Positions 1 through 9,330 of a stretch of DNA of 64,000 nucleotides are shown here, piece after piece (within the stretch, counting starts at the first letter, position 1; each line of letters starts with the position of its first letter). The notes beneath the pieces are model-generated. The model was given only the letters and a program-made list of their open reading frames with translations. It searched no databases and had not been told where the DNA came from. Source of the DNA: Nocardioides anomalus (GTDB lineage Bacteria > Actinomycetota > Actinomycetes > Propionibacteriales > Nocardioidaceae); contig NZ_CP049257.1 of NCBI RefSeq assembly GCF_011046535.1, forward strand, positions 744,001 to 808,000, written 5' to 3'. A program made the translations under genes and the position numbers.

Positions 1-1371
1 GCCGGCGTAGTTGAACGGCTCGGGAAGCGGCGAGATGAACGGGAAGATGCTCGCGCCCACCCCGATCGCGGCCATCAGGGCCGGGACCATCACCACGATC
101 GCGAGCACCGGGACCAGCACGTGCAGGAAGGGGTTGAACCCCTCGGGCCGGTTGCGGGTGAACCAGACCAGGCACGACAGTGCCACCAGCGCGTAGAGCA
201 GGATCGCCACGCAGGTCTCGATCGTGCCGAGGAAGCCGAAGGCCTGCAGCGGCCCGCCGTCGAGCACGAGCCCGGTCACCACGGTGAGCACCACGGAGAT
301 CGCCATCACCGTGCGCAGCGCCACGATCGGCGTGCCGTTGCGGTCGCTGCGGGCGAACGCCTCGGGGAGCAGCTGGATGCGGCCCATGGCGAAGATGTGG
401 CGGATGCCGGCGTTGGTGGCGCCGTTCGCGCTGGCGATCGCGGAGTTGAGGATGGCGAAGAGCAGGACGTACCAGCCCAGCCCCCAGACGTCCTCGCTGA
501 TGCCGATCCAGGCGTCGCCGCCGTTGTAGCCGGGGAACTCCGCGAAGCGGCCGGGGCCGAAGAAGACCGTGGCCGCGTAGGTGCACAGGATGATGAACAG
601 GCCGAGGATGAGCGGGGAGAGCAGCGAGACCCGCAGCACGGTGCGGCGCGAGTCCTTGGCCTCCTCGGCCAGCGGGACGACGTTCTCGAAGCCGACGAAG
701 CCGTAGATCGCGTAGATCATGCCGCCGATGAGCCCGGACAGCCCGGCGAAGCCCGCGACGTCGGCGTAGTGCGGCGTGAAGACCATGAGCGTGTTGTCCG
801 AGCCCGCCTTGACGATGAGCGTGAGGGCCAGCGCGCCGAGGATGGCGAACTCGATGACGCCGAGCACGATCGCGGCGTTGGTGCTGAGCTTGGCGCCCTG
901 GCCGACCAGCCAGTAGACGAAGCCGATGCAGACCAGGGCGGCGACCACCCACGTGGGCTTGTAGGACCAGCCCCACCAGTTGTTCAGGGTCGAGGCGGTG
1001 AAGCTGCCGAACGGCAGGAACAGCGTGGAGGGGAAGACCGCCCACACGATGAGGTAGAGCCAGGCCACCATGGTCCCGAGCGCGGGGTGCAGGCCGTTGG
1101 CCACGAACGTGTAGAAGCCGCCCGCCGACGGGAAGCGCGCGGCCATCTGGCCGACGCACGACGCCACGAGCAGGATGCCGACGAGCGCCAGCACCAGCGA
1201 CAGCCCCAGCGAGCCGCCCGCGAAGTTGGCGCCGACGATGACGGCCAGTGTCACCGACAGCCCGGGGGCGGCCGACGTGAGCGCCTGGAACAGCACCTCC
1301 CAGAAGCCGAGCTCCCCCCGCTTGAGCGACGCACCGTCCGCGCCGCCTGCCACCGCGTCCTGTTGGACCAC
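1..1371 (-). CDS. APC superfamily amino-acid permease, C-terminus cut by the window edge
   Basis: 457 codons are visible with no stop, so the C-terminus lies outside the window. It reads from a GTG preceded by GGAGAA at a 5-base spacing. The protein is a polytopic membrane carrier: a short hydrophilic N-terminus, then about eleven hydrophobic segments. The stretch GFVGFENVVPLAEEAKD (about residue 235) matches the APC-family signature after TM6, and GGFYTFVANGLHPALG matches the TM2/TM3 loop. Members import amino acids or polyamines with protons. It is downstream of the LysR gene on the same strand (105-base gap) and near beta-ketoadipate genes, so its substrate might be an aromatic amino acid or related acid; that is inference only. 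Confidence 0.85.
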   Translation of the reverse strand, partial: MVQQDAVAGGADGASLKRGELGFWEVLFQALTSAAPGLSVTLAVIVGANFAGGSLGLSLVLALVGILLVASCVGQMAARFPSAGGFYTFVANGLHPALGTMVAWLYLIVWAVFPSTLFLPFGSFTASTLNNWWGWSYKPTWVVAALVCIGFVYWLVGQGAKLSTNAAIVLGVIEFAILGALALTLIVKAGSDNTLMVFTPHYADVAGFAGLSGLIGGMIYAIYGFVGFENVVPLAEEAKDSRRTVLRVSLLSPLILGLFIILCTYAATVFFGPGRFAEFPGYNGGDAWIGISEDVWGLGWYVLLFAILNSAIASANGATNAGIRHIFAMGRIQLLPEAFARSDRNGTPIVALRTVMAISVVLTVVTGLVLDGGPLQAFGFLGTIETCVAILLYALVALSCLVWFTRNRPEGFNPFLHVLVPVLAIVVMVPALMAAIGVGASIFPFISPLPEPFNYAG

Positions 1372-1476
1372 CGTTCTTCTCCTTCACCCTGGCGCACTCC
1401 TGTGCGCGATGCGCGCAAGTATGCGCAGAACGCGCAGCGCTGGGAAGGGGTGTCTCAACCGCTGTCCAGCGTCCGA

Positions 1477-2367
1477 TCAGCCGGCGCCCACGGCCGCCGC
1501 GATGATGCCCGCGACCCGCTCCGTGGCCGCCGCGGGGTCGCCGGCGCGGGAGGCCAGGGCGAGGCGCACCTCGGGGGGATCGGCGAGCGGGACGTAGGCC
1601 ACGCCAGCCAGGGCCAGGCTGCGCACCGGCTCGGGGACCAGGGCCACGCCGAGGCCCGCGGCGACGAACACCGCGAGGGTCGCGGTCTCGGAGACCTCGA
1701 TGGTCGAGGTGGGCCGGAACCCCGCCCGGGCGCAGGCGGCCAGCACGTGGCCGTGCATCGAGGAGCGGTCGCCGGCCGGGTGCACCACGAAGGCCTCCTC
1801 GGCCAGGTCGGCCAGGTCGAGGCGCCGGCGCCGGGCGAGCGGGTGCTGCGCCGGCAGGACCGCGACCAGCCGCTCCCGGCGCAGGTCGCGGATCAAGACG
1901 TCGGGGCGGGTGATGCCGTCGGGACGGAGGATGGCGAGGTCCAGCTGGCCCGCCACCAGCCGGTCGACGAGGGCCGGGCTCAGCAGCTCGCCGTGCAGGT
2001 CGAGCTCGACGTCAGGTAGCCGGTCCCGCACCTCGCGCGCGACCCGCGGCAGCACGTCGTACGTCGCGGTGCCGATGAAGCCGACGGCGACGCGCCCGGC
2101 CCGGCCGTCGGCCAGCAGGGCCAGGTCGGCCGAGGCGTGCTCGACCGCGGCCAGGACCGAGCGGGCGTGCGGCTCGAACCGATGGCCGGCCTCGCTCAGC
2201 TCGACCCGCCGGGTGGTGCGCTCGAACAGCGCCAGGCCCACCTCGCGCTCGAGCTGCTTGACCTGCTGGGAGAGTGCGGGCTGGGCGAGGTGCAGACGCT
2301 CGGCCGCGCGGCCGAAGTGCCGCTCGTCGGCCACCGCGAGGAAGGCCCGCAGGTGCCGCAGCTCCAT
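1477..2367 (-). CDS. LysR-type transcriptional regulator, probably of the pca genes
   Basis: 296 aa, the normal length for the family. Residues 1-60 form the winged HTH (HFGRAAERLHLAQPALSQQV, then FERTTRRVELSEAG), followed by a periplasmic-binding-like effector domain with the LysR pattern GRVAVGFIGTATYDVLPRV. It resembles the CatM/BenM/PcaQ group, which bind cis,cis-muconate or ketoadipate-pathway intermediates. It is divergent from pcaF across 70 bases, the usual arrangement for a LysR activator and its target. The effector is not deducible from the sequence. Confidence 0.9.
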   Translation of the reverse strand: MELRHLRAFLAVADERHFGRAAERLHLAQPALSQQVKQLEREVGLALFERTTRRVELSEAGHRFEPHARSVLAAVEHASADLALLADGRAGRVAVGFIGTATYDVLPRVAREVRDRLPDVELDLHGELLSPALVDRLVAGQLDLAILRPDGITRPDVLIRDLRRERLVAVLPAQHPLARRRRLDLADLAEEAFVVHPAGDRSSMHGHVLAACARAGFRPTSTIEVSETATLAVFVAAGLGVALVPEPVRSLALAGVAYVPLADPPEVRLALASRAGDPAAATERVAGIIAAAVGAG

Positions 2368-2437
2368 GCTCTGAGGTTATCAATGTGGTGGCACTTCGTA
2401 TTGGTGTGCATGAGTGGTCGCGGCGTACGGTCGCAGC
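2368..2437. promoter_or_regulatory. LysR/pcaF divergent control region
   Basis: A 70-base gap between the two divergent starts. It contains an interrupted inverted repeat (TCAAT ... ATTGG with about 17 bases between) that could be the LysR operator. No clear Shine-Dalgarno precedes the pcaF ATG. The promoter elements are not resolved. Confidence 0.4.
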
Positions 2438-3609
<1,172 letters not shown>

Positions 3610-3613
<4 letters not shown>

Positions 3614-4285
3614 TCCGGACCGCCTTCCACGAGGGCGCCGACGCGGCGGACGAGGCGGTGGCCGACGTACCCGACGGCGCGACCGTGCTCATCGGCGGCT
3701 TCGGGCTGGCCGGACAGCCGGTGGCGCTCATCGACGCGCTCATCCGGCAGGGGGGCCACCGACCTCACGGTGGTCAACAACAACGCCGGGAACGGCGACA
3801 CCGGCCTGGCCGCGCTGCTCGCCGAGGGCCGGGTGCGCAAGGTGGTCTGCTCGTTCCCGCGGCAGGTGGACTCGTGGGTCTTCGACGGGCTCTACCGCTC
3901 CGGCGCGATCGAGCTCGAGCTGGTCCCGCAGGGCAACCTGGCCGAGCGGATGCGCGCGGCGGGGGCCGGCATCGGCGCGTTCTACACCCCGACCGGCGCC
4001 GGCACGCAGCTGGCCGAGGGCAAGGAGACGCGCGAGATCGACGGGCGGACCTACGTGCTGGAGTACCCGTTGCGCGGCGACGTGGCCCTGATCGGCGCGC
4101 ACCGCGCGGACCGGATGGGCAACCTGGTCTACCGCAAGACCGCCCGCAACTTCGGGCCGGTCATGGCCACCGCCGCGACCACGGTCGTGGCCGAGGTCCG
4201 CGAGGTCGTCGACGTCGGCGGCCTGGACCCCGAGGCCGTGGTCACGCCCTCGATCTACGTCGACCGGGTGGTGGTGACCCCGTGA
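3610..4285 (+). pseudogene. pcaI: 3-oxoadipate CoA-transferase subunit A, split by a 1-base insertion
   Basis: It starts at the GTG overlapping the pcaF stop and reads a normal CoA-transferase alpha N-terminus (VLIGGFGLAGQPVALIDALI). At a run of six G (3750-3755) the frame is lost; with five G it continues as GATDLTVVNNNAGNGDTG and on to the normal C-terminus (PSIYVDRVVVTP) at 4285. The restored protein would be about 224 aa, full length, with the glycine-rich CoA site. Everything else is intact and the stop overlaps the pcaJ GTG. So this is either a base-calling error, a recent null mutation, or a +1 frameshift site. Unshifted reading runs through the rest with no stop and joins pcaJ in frame. 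Confidence 0.85.
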
Positions 4286-4926
4286 CGCTGTCCAAGGACC
4301 AGATGGCGGCGCTGGTGGCGCGCGACATCGCGCCCGGCTCGTTCGTCAACCTGGGCATCGGCCAGCCCACCTCGGTGGCCGACCACCTCGAGCCCGGCTC
4401 CGGCGTGGTGCTGCACACCGAGAACGGCATGCTCAACATGGGCCCGCGGCCCGCCGCTGGCGAGGAGGACCCCGACCTCACCAACGCCGGCAAGCAGCCG
4501 GTCACCGAGCTGCCCGGCGCGGCGTACTTCCACCACGCCGACTCCTTCGCCATGATGCGCGGCGGCCACCTCGACGTGTGCGTGCTCGGCGCCTTCCAGG
4601 TGAGCGCCACCGGCGACCTGGCCAACTGGCACACCGGCGCGGCCGACGCCGTCCCCGCCGTCGGCGGCGCGATGGACCTCGCCATCGGTGCGCGGCAGGT
4701 GTTCGTGATGATGACGCTGTTCGCCAAGGAAGGCGCGCCCAAGCTGGTGCCGGCCTGCACCTACCCGCTCACCGGCGTCGGCTGCGTGGACCGGGTCTAC
4801 ACCGAACAGGCCGTCTTCGACCTCACCCCCGACGGCGTCCGGGTCCGCGAGACCTTCGGCACGACGTACGACGAGCTGGCCGCGCGCCTCGACGTACCCC
4901 TCCTGCCGCCGCGGGTCGGGGAATGA
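4282..4926 (+). CDS. pcaJ: 3-oxoadipate CoA-transferase subunit B
   Basis: 214 aa from a GTG that overlaps the pcaI stop. The catalytic Glu is in HTENGMLNMGP, and GIGQPTSVADH near residue 28 and the GGHLDVCVLGAFQVS segment are typical of beta subunits. With subunit A it moves CoA from succinyl-CoA to beta-ketoadipate. If pcaI is truly broken, this subunit has no partner encoded here. Succinyl-CoA:3-ketoacid (acetoacetate) CoA-transferase is the alternative annotation, because the two activities share this fold. Confidence 0.87.
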   Translation: MTLSKDQMAALVARDIAPGSFVNLGIGQPTSVADHLEPGSGVVLHTENGMLNMGPRPAAGEEDPDLTNAGKQPVTELPGAAYFHHADSFAMMRGGHLDVCVLGAFQVSATGDLANWHTGAADAVPAVGGAMDLAIGARQVFVMMTLFAKEGAPKLVPACTYPLTGVGCVDRVYTEQAVFDLTPDGVRVRETFGTTYDELAARLDVPLLPPRVGE

Positions 4927-4953
4927 CCGCGCCGCCGCGGTTGTCCTCCCTGC

Positions 4954-5514
4954 ATGGCTGCTGACCTGGTGGACGACACGCTCGAGACCGCGCGACTGGT
5001 GCTGCGCCCCTGGTCGGTGGACGACGCCCCCGACGCGCTGGCCGTCTTCGGCGACGAGTCCGTGACCCGCTGGCTCGCGCCCGCCGTCACCCGCGTCCCC
5101 GACGTCGACGACATGCGCCGCCTCATCGGCGGCTGGCTCACCACCCCGCCCCCCAGCCCCGCCGGCCGCTGGGCCGTCACCACCCGCGACGACGGCGCCC
5201 TCGTCGGCGCCCTCGCCCTCCTCCCGCTCCCGCCCGAGAACGACGACCTCGAGATCGGCTGGCAGCTCGCCCCCACCGCCTGGGGCCAGGGCTTCGCCGC
5301 CGAGGCCGGCCACGCCGTCGCCGCCCACGCCTTCGACCGGGGCGTCGAGGAGCTCTTCGCCGTCGTCCGCCCCCGCAACACCCGCGCCGCCCGCACCGCC
5401 ACCTCCATCGGCATGGAGTGGGTCGGCGAGACCGACAAGTACTACGACCTGCGGCTCCAGGTCTACCGCCTCCGCAAGGCCGAGCTCGGCGTCCCGAGGC
5501 TCCCCGGCGCCTAG
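4954..5514 (+). CDS. GNAT-family N-acetyltransferase (RimJ/RimL type)
   Basis: 186 aa. It opens with LETARLVLRPWSVDDAPDAL, the usual start of RimJ-like acetyltransferases, and has the acetyl-CoA binding motif as WGQGFAAEAGHAVAAHAF (about residues 110-127). A late segment RAARTATSIGMEWVGE matches the substrate-side strand. It lies 27 bases after pcaJ but is probably independent. Substrate unknown. Confidence 0.8.
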   Translation: MAADLVDDTLETARLVLRPWSVDDAPDALAVFGDESVTRWLAPAVTRVPDVDDMRRLIGGWLTTPPPSPAGRWAVTTRDDGALVGALALLPLPPENDDLEIGWQLAPTAWGQGFAAEAGHAVAAHAFDRGVEELFAVVRPRNTRAARTATSIGMEWVGETDKYYDLRLQVYRLRKAELGVPRLPGA

Positions 5515-5683
5515 GACTCCAGGCCGGTGCACGCAGCGCTGCCGGACCGGCGGCACCGCAGGGACCGCGGGCGGCGAGCGTTGAGGCCGCTAGACCACCC
5601 ACCGCGTCAGGGTGACCTGGCCGCCAACCGACCGTTGAGCGGCCAGCAGCCGGGGGGCTCACTAGAGGAAGTTGGGGTGGCCC

Positions 5684-5908
5684 ATGACCGAGCAGCCGAG
5701 CGCGCCGGGCGCGCACGACAGCGCGGAGACCGTCGAGCGGTTCGTGGCGGCGGCGCAGCCGGAGGAGGTCGCGCACTCGCTGGCCGAGCACATGGTGACG
5801 TGCACGCGGCACGCGGACACCGAGGCGGCGCAGCGGTGGGCCGGGCGGTGCGGGGAGCTCGAGCAGGCGGGCGCGGGGCTCAGCACGCCGCGGCCGCCCA
5901 CGCGCTGA
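5684..5908 (+). CDS. Small acidic protein of unknown function
   Basis: 74 aa starting MTEQPSAPGAHDSAETVER, with strong third-position GC like its neighbours and AGGAAG about 15 bases upstream. There is no membrane segment, and two Cys (in MVTCTRH and GRCGEL) are visible. I do not recognise a family. It is the last chromosomal gene before the left attachment repeat. Confidence 0.55.
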   Translation: MTEQPSAPGAHDSAETVERFVAAAQPEEVAHSLAEHMVTCTRHADTEAAQRWAGRCGELEQAGAGLSTPRPPTR

Positions 5909-5925
5909 GGCCGAGGTGCAGAAAA

Positions 5926-5947
5926 CCCCCGACCGGGAGGTCGGGGG
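5926..5947 (-). terminator. Rho-independent terminator, originally of tRNA-Lys
   Basis: A 9-bp perfect stem (CCCCCGACC / GGTCGGGGG) with a 4-base loop. The T-run appears only when read on the minus strand (A tract at 5922-5925). It sits 7 bases outside the left attachment repeat. That is where the terminator of the minus-strand tRNA-Lys would lie in an empty chromosome. Confidence 0.75.
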
Positions 5948-5953
5948 CTGGTG

Positions 5954-5998
5954 GGTACGCCATCAGGGACTCGAACCCCGAACCCGCTGATTAAGAGT
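5954..5998. repeat. attL: 45-bp direct repeat of the tRNA-Lys 3' half
   Basis: Identical over 45 bases to 46317-46361. Read on the minus strand it spans the anticodon loop, T arm and acceptor 3' strand of tRNA-Lys, but the 5' half of the tRNA is missing here. Tyrosine integrases leave exactly this remnant at the tRNA-distal end. Confidence 0.92.
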
Positions 5999-6115
5999 TC
6001 CAGCGACGCCGTATCGGACGGTGCACAGCCGTCCTGATGCGTCCAGATAAGTCCGGACGCAGGCGGCGAACGTGCTTCTGCGTCCGGGAACAGACGCCGC
6101 GGTCCTCGCGGGTCT

Positions 6116-6135
6116 GTGACCAATCGGTGACCAGT
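6116..6135 (+). promoter_or_regulatory. Left arm-type integrase sites (paired 9-bp repeats)
   Basis: GTGACCAAT, then CG, then GTGACCAGT, about 118 bases inside attL. The same 20-base arrangement, with one mismatch and the same orientation, occurs at 46228-46247 inside attR. Such paired repeats flanking the core are how tyrosine integrases contact the attachment arms. Binding is inferred, not shown. Confidence 0.6.
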
Positions 6136-6158
6136 CACCGCGCGTACAGAGGAGATGG

Positions 6159-6584
6159 ATGATCGACTTCAACAACGGCTACTGCCTCGAACACGAACCT
6201 GGCCCTTGGCAGGTTTCTCACCCAGACGGTGAGCCTCCAGCGATGTACTGGGAGTCACCCCAGGAGCAATGGCCCGAGATGGCGGGGATGGCGGAGGAGG
6301 GCTATCTCGCCGAGGACATCAACTGGGGGCGCGCCCTCATCGGCGTCCCCTCGATCGCCACGTGGGACTGGACCCCGCTCAACCCGGTTCCAGAAGGAGC
6401 GGATTCAACCGACTCCTACTCAGACCCCATCGCCGCGATCATCAACGCCGCGTGCCAGGTCGGGATCGATCCGGAGTGGCTCTGCAAGCGCGCGCTGCAT
6501 ACTGCGCGCTCGACCAGGGAGGAGTCCTATGGCTGCGCCCGCGAACGCGCAGAAGCGTCTGAGACCAAGTCGGCAAAGAACTAG
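6159..6584 (+). CDS. Hypothetical protein of the element
   Basis: 141 aa, starting MIDFNNGYCLEHEPGPWQV after a good GAGGAG site. It is acidic in the middle (PEMAGMAEEGYLAEDINWG), has no membrane segment or signal, and ends in a charged tail. No family recognised. It is the first gene inside the left attachment site, followed by a strong hairpin, so it appears monocistronic. Confidence 0.6.
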   Translation: MIDFNNGYCLEHEPGPWQVSHPDGEPPAMYWESPQEQWPEMAGMAEEGYLAEDINWGRALIGVPSIATWDWTPLNPVPEGADSTDSYSDPIAAIINAACQVGIDPEWLCKRALHTARSTREESYGCARERAEASETKSAKN

Positions 6585-6596
6585 ATAGTCCTCAGG

Positions 6597-6626
6597 CCAG
6601 CGACCCCGCATGAGCGGGGTCGCTGG
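6597..6626 (+). terminator. Strong hairpin after the first element gene
   Basis: Perfect 13-bp arms (CCAGCGACCCCGC and its complement) around a 4-base ATGA loop, 12 bases after the stop of the 141-aa gene. There is no clear T-run, so it may act as a terminator or an RNA 3'-end stabiliser. Confidence 0.6.
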
Positions 6627-6687
6627 TGCGCCTGACTGGAGGTCCATGTTGAGCTAGGACCGAAGGCTGACGCCGGAGGTGATTGGC

Positions 6688-7080
6688 ATGAAGTCGTTGG
6701 TCCAGGCACGGCTGAAACGCTCCAAGGCGCTTGAGTTGGCAGCTGATGGGCTCCCGTATGAGCAGATCGCTCGTCGTGCCGGTTACGCGCACCGCGGGTC
6801 AGCGCATCGGGCGGTATTCAAGGCGCTGGCAGAGGTGGAGGCCGAGAACGCCGAGCAGCTGCGCCAGTTGGAGGTCGACAGGCTCGACGAGCTCCAAGCC
6901 GGACTGTGGGAGAAGGCCGTGTCGGGCGACCTCGCGGCGGCCACTTCCGTACTACGGATCATCGATCTCAGGTCGAGACTTCTCGGGCTTCAAGTCCGGC
7001 AGAGTGGCGCGCCGGAGCCCGAGTTGGCGACGCTCGTGCTCCGGCCAACGCCGCTCCCAGAGGAGCCCGCAATCTGGTGA
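6688..7080 (+). CDS. HTH protein resembling phage small terminase subunits
   Basis: 130 aa from the ATG placed 5 bases after GGAGGTGA; a GTG 9 bases earlier lies inside that site. An N-terminal helix-turn-helix (ALELAADGLPYEQIARRAGY, residues 14-33) is followed by a helical region RQLEVDRLDELQAGLWEKAVSGD and VLRIIDLRSRLLGL. Proteins of actinobacterial phages with this HTH plus LELxRLDxLxxxLWxKAxxGD and VLRIMxRRxxLLGL pattern are called small terminase or DNA-binding proteins. No large terminase follows, which would fit a satellite that redirects a helper phage's packaging. The assignment rests on recalled motifs only. Confidence 0.55.
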   Translation: MKSLVQARLKRSKALELAADGLPYEQIARRAGYAHRGSAHRAVFKALAEVEAENAEQLRQLEVDRLDELQAGLWEKAVSGDLAAATSVLRIIDLRSRLLGLQVRQSGAPEPELATLVLRPTPLPEEPAIW

Positions 7081-7149
7081 AGGCAACCCAGGAGGTGCAA
7101 CCGGGCGACCCCCTAGGACCGTCGGCCAGCCCGGTTATAGTCCGCGCAC

Positions 7150-7480
7150 GGCGTCACCGGAGCTCGTGCTGCGGGGCAGCGATGATCATGTTGGTCGTCT
7201 GGTGCACGAGAAGGATCCACATGAGCGCTTGTTGAGCTGACGTGGAACTCGATCGACGCCGAGGCGTCCCGCGTCGACGTGACGCTCGTTCGAGACGAGG
7301 CCGATGCCATCAAGAAGGTGGTCATCTCCGACGACGGCCGTGGCATCGACCGCGATGAGGTTGAGGGCACGTTCGGTGAGGGGGAACTCATGGAAGCGCA
7401 CCAGCGCATCCACTAAGAACGGCGTCCGCAAGCCCCACGGTCAACTCGGCGAGGGGGAGATGCGCTGGGCGGAGACCTGA
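7150..7480 (+). pseudogene. Remnant of a GHKL-type ATPase
   Basis: Three pieces in successive frames make one degraded protein: DDHVGRLVHEKDPHERLL, then ELTWNSIDAEASRVDVTLV and VVISDDGRGIDRDEVEGTF (the GHKL N and G1 boxes), then SWKRTSASTKNGVRKPHGQ. Frame changes occur near 7235 and 7375, and the reading ends at 7480 before the rest of the ATPase domain. Intact relatives are large ATP-binding proteins with NSLDA and DNGxGI boxes, several of them in defence loci. Only about 110 codons remain, so it is non-functional. Confidence 0.7.
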
Positions 7481-7592
7481 CGCAACGGGTATTGGTTGTG
7501 CCCGACCGCCACGGTGGAGGCCTACGTCGTCGCGTCAACGCATAGTGTTCGGCAACAAGCCAACGTGACCGGCCGAGGGGAGGGAGCCTCTG

Positions 7593-8729
7593 ATGGCGGT
7601 TGCTCGAAGGTCGCCGATTACCCCCTCGGTGTTGGCCTGGGCCTCTGCAGAGGACGGGCGTTCTCGCGAGGACCTCGCTCGAGCGCTGAGGGTCGACCTG
7701 GCCGAGCTTGACGGCTGGGTGTCGGGAGACAGGACCCCCACGGCCGGCCAGGTCTCGGACCTCGCGTCAACGCTTCACCGATCCCGGGCCTTCTTCTTCC
7801 TCCCTGAGCCGCCCGCGCGTGGGTCGATGCCGGACGGGTTCAGGCATCCGCCGGGTGCAACACACGACGTTCAACCGCGGGTGCTACTTCAGGCTCGCCG
7901 GGCCAAGCGGGTGCAACAGGCTGTCGCGGTCACCGTGGCAGACGACGAGCGGCCGGACGTGCCGAGCGTGACGCGCGCGCACACCAGCCCGGAATCTGCG
8001 GCGAGACAGGCCCGCGCCTGGTTGGAGGTCCCTGACGGCATTCAGTTCGATGGAGAGTACGAGGCGCTCCGGGGTTGGCGTGCCCTTCTCGAGACCGCCG
8101 GCATCCTCGTGTTCGAGCTTCAGCTGGGTGAAGACGCTGTTCGCGGCTTCGCCGGTTGGGATGACCGCGCTCCGATGATCGTCATGAACCAGTCGCGGGT
8201 TCAGCCGCCGGTGAGGCTGTTTACCATCGGCCATGAGCTCGGGCACCTGATGCTGCGCGAGGCGACCGCGTGTCTGGAGCCGTCGGGTGCCCAGCTCTTC
8301 GTTGACACCCGCACCGAGAGGTGGTGCGAGGAGTTCGCGGCCGCTCTGCTCATGCCTGCAGCTGAGGTTCGGGGACTCATGCGTGCTGAGCACATCGGTC
8401 CCGGCGACGCGGGTATCGATCAGGTCAAGCTCATCGCTCACCGGTTCGGCGTCAGCAACCGAGCCGCGGCGCTCAGGCTGATCGACCTGGACTTCGCTCG
8501 CGACGGTCTTTACGGCGCAGTCCTCGGGATCTTCAAGCCAGCGGTGAGGACCTCGGGGACACCGCACAACCCGCCGACGCATCGGATGCGCGTCCGTCAG
8601 TACGGCGTCGGCGCGGTGACCAACCTGTTGCAGTCCCTTCCGGTCAGCGACGCCTTGTCCGTGCTGCGCCTTACCGTGGACGACGTACGCAAGATGGCAG
8701 ACGAGGTTCCTGGTGTTCCTGCCCTCTGA
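7593..8729 (+). CDS. XRE-type HTH plus ImmA/IrrE metallopeptidase (antitoxin-like)
   Basis: 378 aa. Residues 10-60 form an XRE-like HTH (REDLARALRVDLAELDGWVS), and the C-terminal half is a zinc peptidase with HELGH at residues 214-218 and a downstream CEEFAAALLMP helix, as in ImmA/IrrE (COG2856). GAGGGGAGGG precedes the ATG. It overlaps the next gene, a PIN-domain protein, by 17 bases. COG2856 proteins paired with DUF4411-type PIN proteins are a predicted toxin-antitoxin type, in which this protein represses the operon and neutralises the toxin. That pairing is the best reading. Confidence 0.85.
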   Translation: MAVARRSPITPSVLAWASAEDGRSREDLARALRVDLAELDGWVSGDRTPTAGQVSDLASTLHRSRAFFFLPEPPARGSMPDGFRHPPGATHDVQPRVLLQARRAKRVQQAVAVTVADDERPDVPSVTRAHTSPESAARQARAWLEVPDGIQFDGEYEALRGWRALLETAGILVFELQLGEDAVRGFAGWDDRAPMIVMNQSRVQPPVRLFTIGHELGHLMLREATACLEPSGAQLFVDTRTERWCEEFAAALLMPAAEVRGLMRAEHIGPGDAGIDQVKLIAHRFGVSNRAAALRLIDLDFARDGLYGAVLGIFKPAVRTSGTPHNPPTHRMRVRQYGVGAVTNLLQSLPVSDALSVLRLTVDDVRKMADEVPGVPAL

Positions 8730-9300
8730 GGAGGGCGAGGATGACGCTCGCACCGACAGTGCACCCGAGGCTGATTCCCGGGAAGAGCCGGACTTGGTGG
8801 TTGTCCTCGATTCCAGCGTGATCATCCAGCTGAAGTACGTGTTGCCTACCGAAGAACAGTGGGGTGTGTTCGCCGCAATGCTCGATCTCGTGCGAAGTGG
8901 TCGACTGACCTTCCCCCGACAGGTGGCCCGCGAACTCGCGAAGGAGAAGCACCCTGACGCCCCGGGCATCTGGTGTGGCGAAGCCGTCAGGCACGTGCGA
9001 CACAGCAATCCGACGGACGAGACGATGTCAGAGCTGTTGGAGTGGATCGGGGACCTGGTTGAGGTCGACGCTGAGCCCGACCGCGAACCCGCTGACCCGT
9101 ACATCGCAGCCACGGCGTGGGAGTTGTTAGAAGCCGGGTACGACGTCGCGGTCGCAACCGAGGACAACATCGACCGCTTGCCCTTGAAGATTGCCTTAAC
9201 GACCGCGTGCGACCGCCTGGGCATCACCTCGTGGGGGCTCGACACCTTCCTGGCCTGGGTTCGCGGGCCGGAGCAGGGTGATCTGCTCCGCGAGACGTGA
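8713..9300 (+). CDS. PIN-domain protein (DUF4411-like), probable ribonuclease toxin
   Basis: 195 aa with a loose acidic N-terminus of about 28 residues, then VVVLDSSVIIQLK, whose Asp is the first PIN catalytic acid. Further acidic positions are in PADPYIAATAWELLEAGYDVAVATEDN, the usual late PIN signature. PIN proteins are Mg-dependent RNases. The start overlaps the upstream ImmA/IrrE gene, so the two are translated together. Confidence 0.78.
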   Translation: MFLPSEEGEDDARTDSAPEADSREEPDLVVVLDSSVIIQLKYVLPTEEQWGVFAAMLDLVRSGRLTFPRQVARELAKEKHPDAPGIWCGEAVRHVRHSNPTDETMSELLEWIGDLVEVDAEPDREPADPYIAATAWELLEAGYDVAVATEDNIDRLPLKIALTTACDRLGITSWGLDTFLAWVRGPEQGDLLRET

Positions 9301-9301
9301 G

Positions 9302-9328
9302 GCGTATCGGATAGGTAATCCGATACGC
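9302..9328. terminator. Bidirectional hairpin between convergent genes
   Basis: Perfect 11-bp arms (GCGTATCGGAT / ATCCGATACGC) with a 5-base loop, lying exactly between the stops of the PIN gene (+) and the GIY-YIG gene (-). Its GTATCGGA core recurs at 6011 and 43060. Confidence 0.65.
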
Positions 9329-9330
9329 GG

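Noticed and set aside
121-2019. A 632-codon plus-strand frame over the permease and LysR genes
   Set aside because: Charged low-complexity translation; the minus-strand frames encode recognisable proteins.
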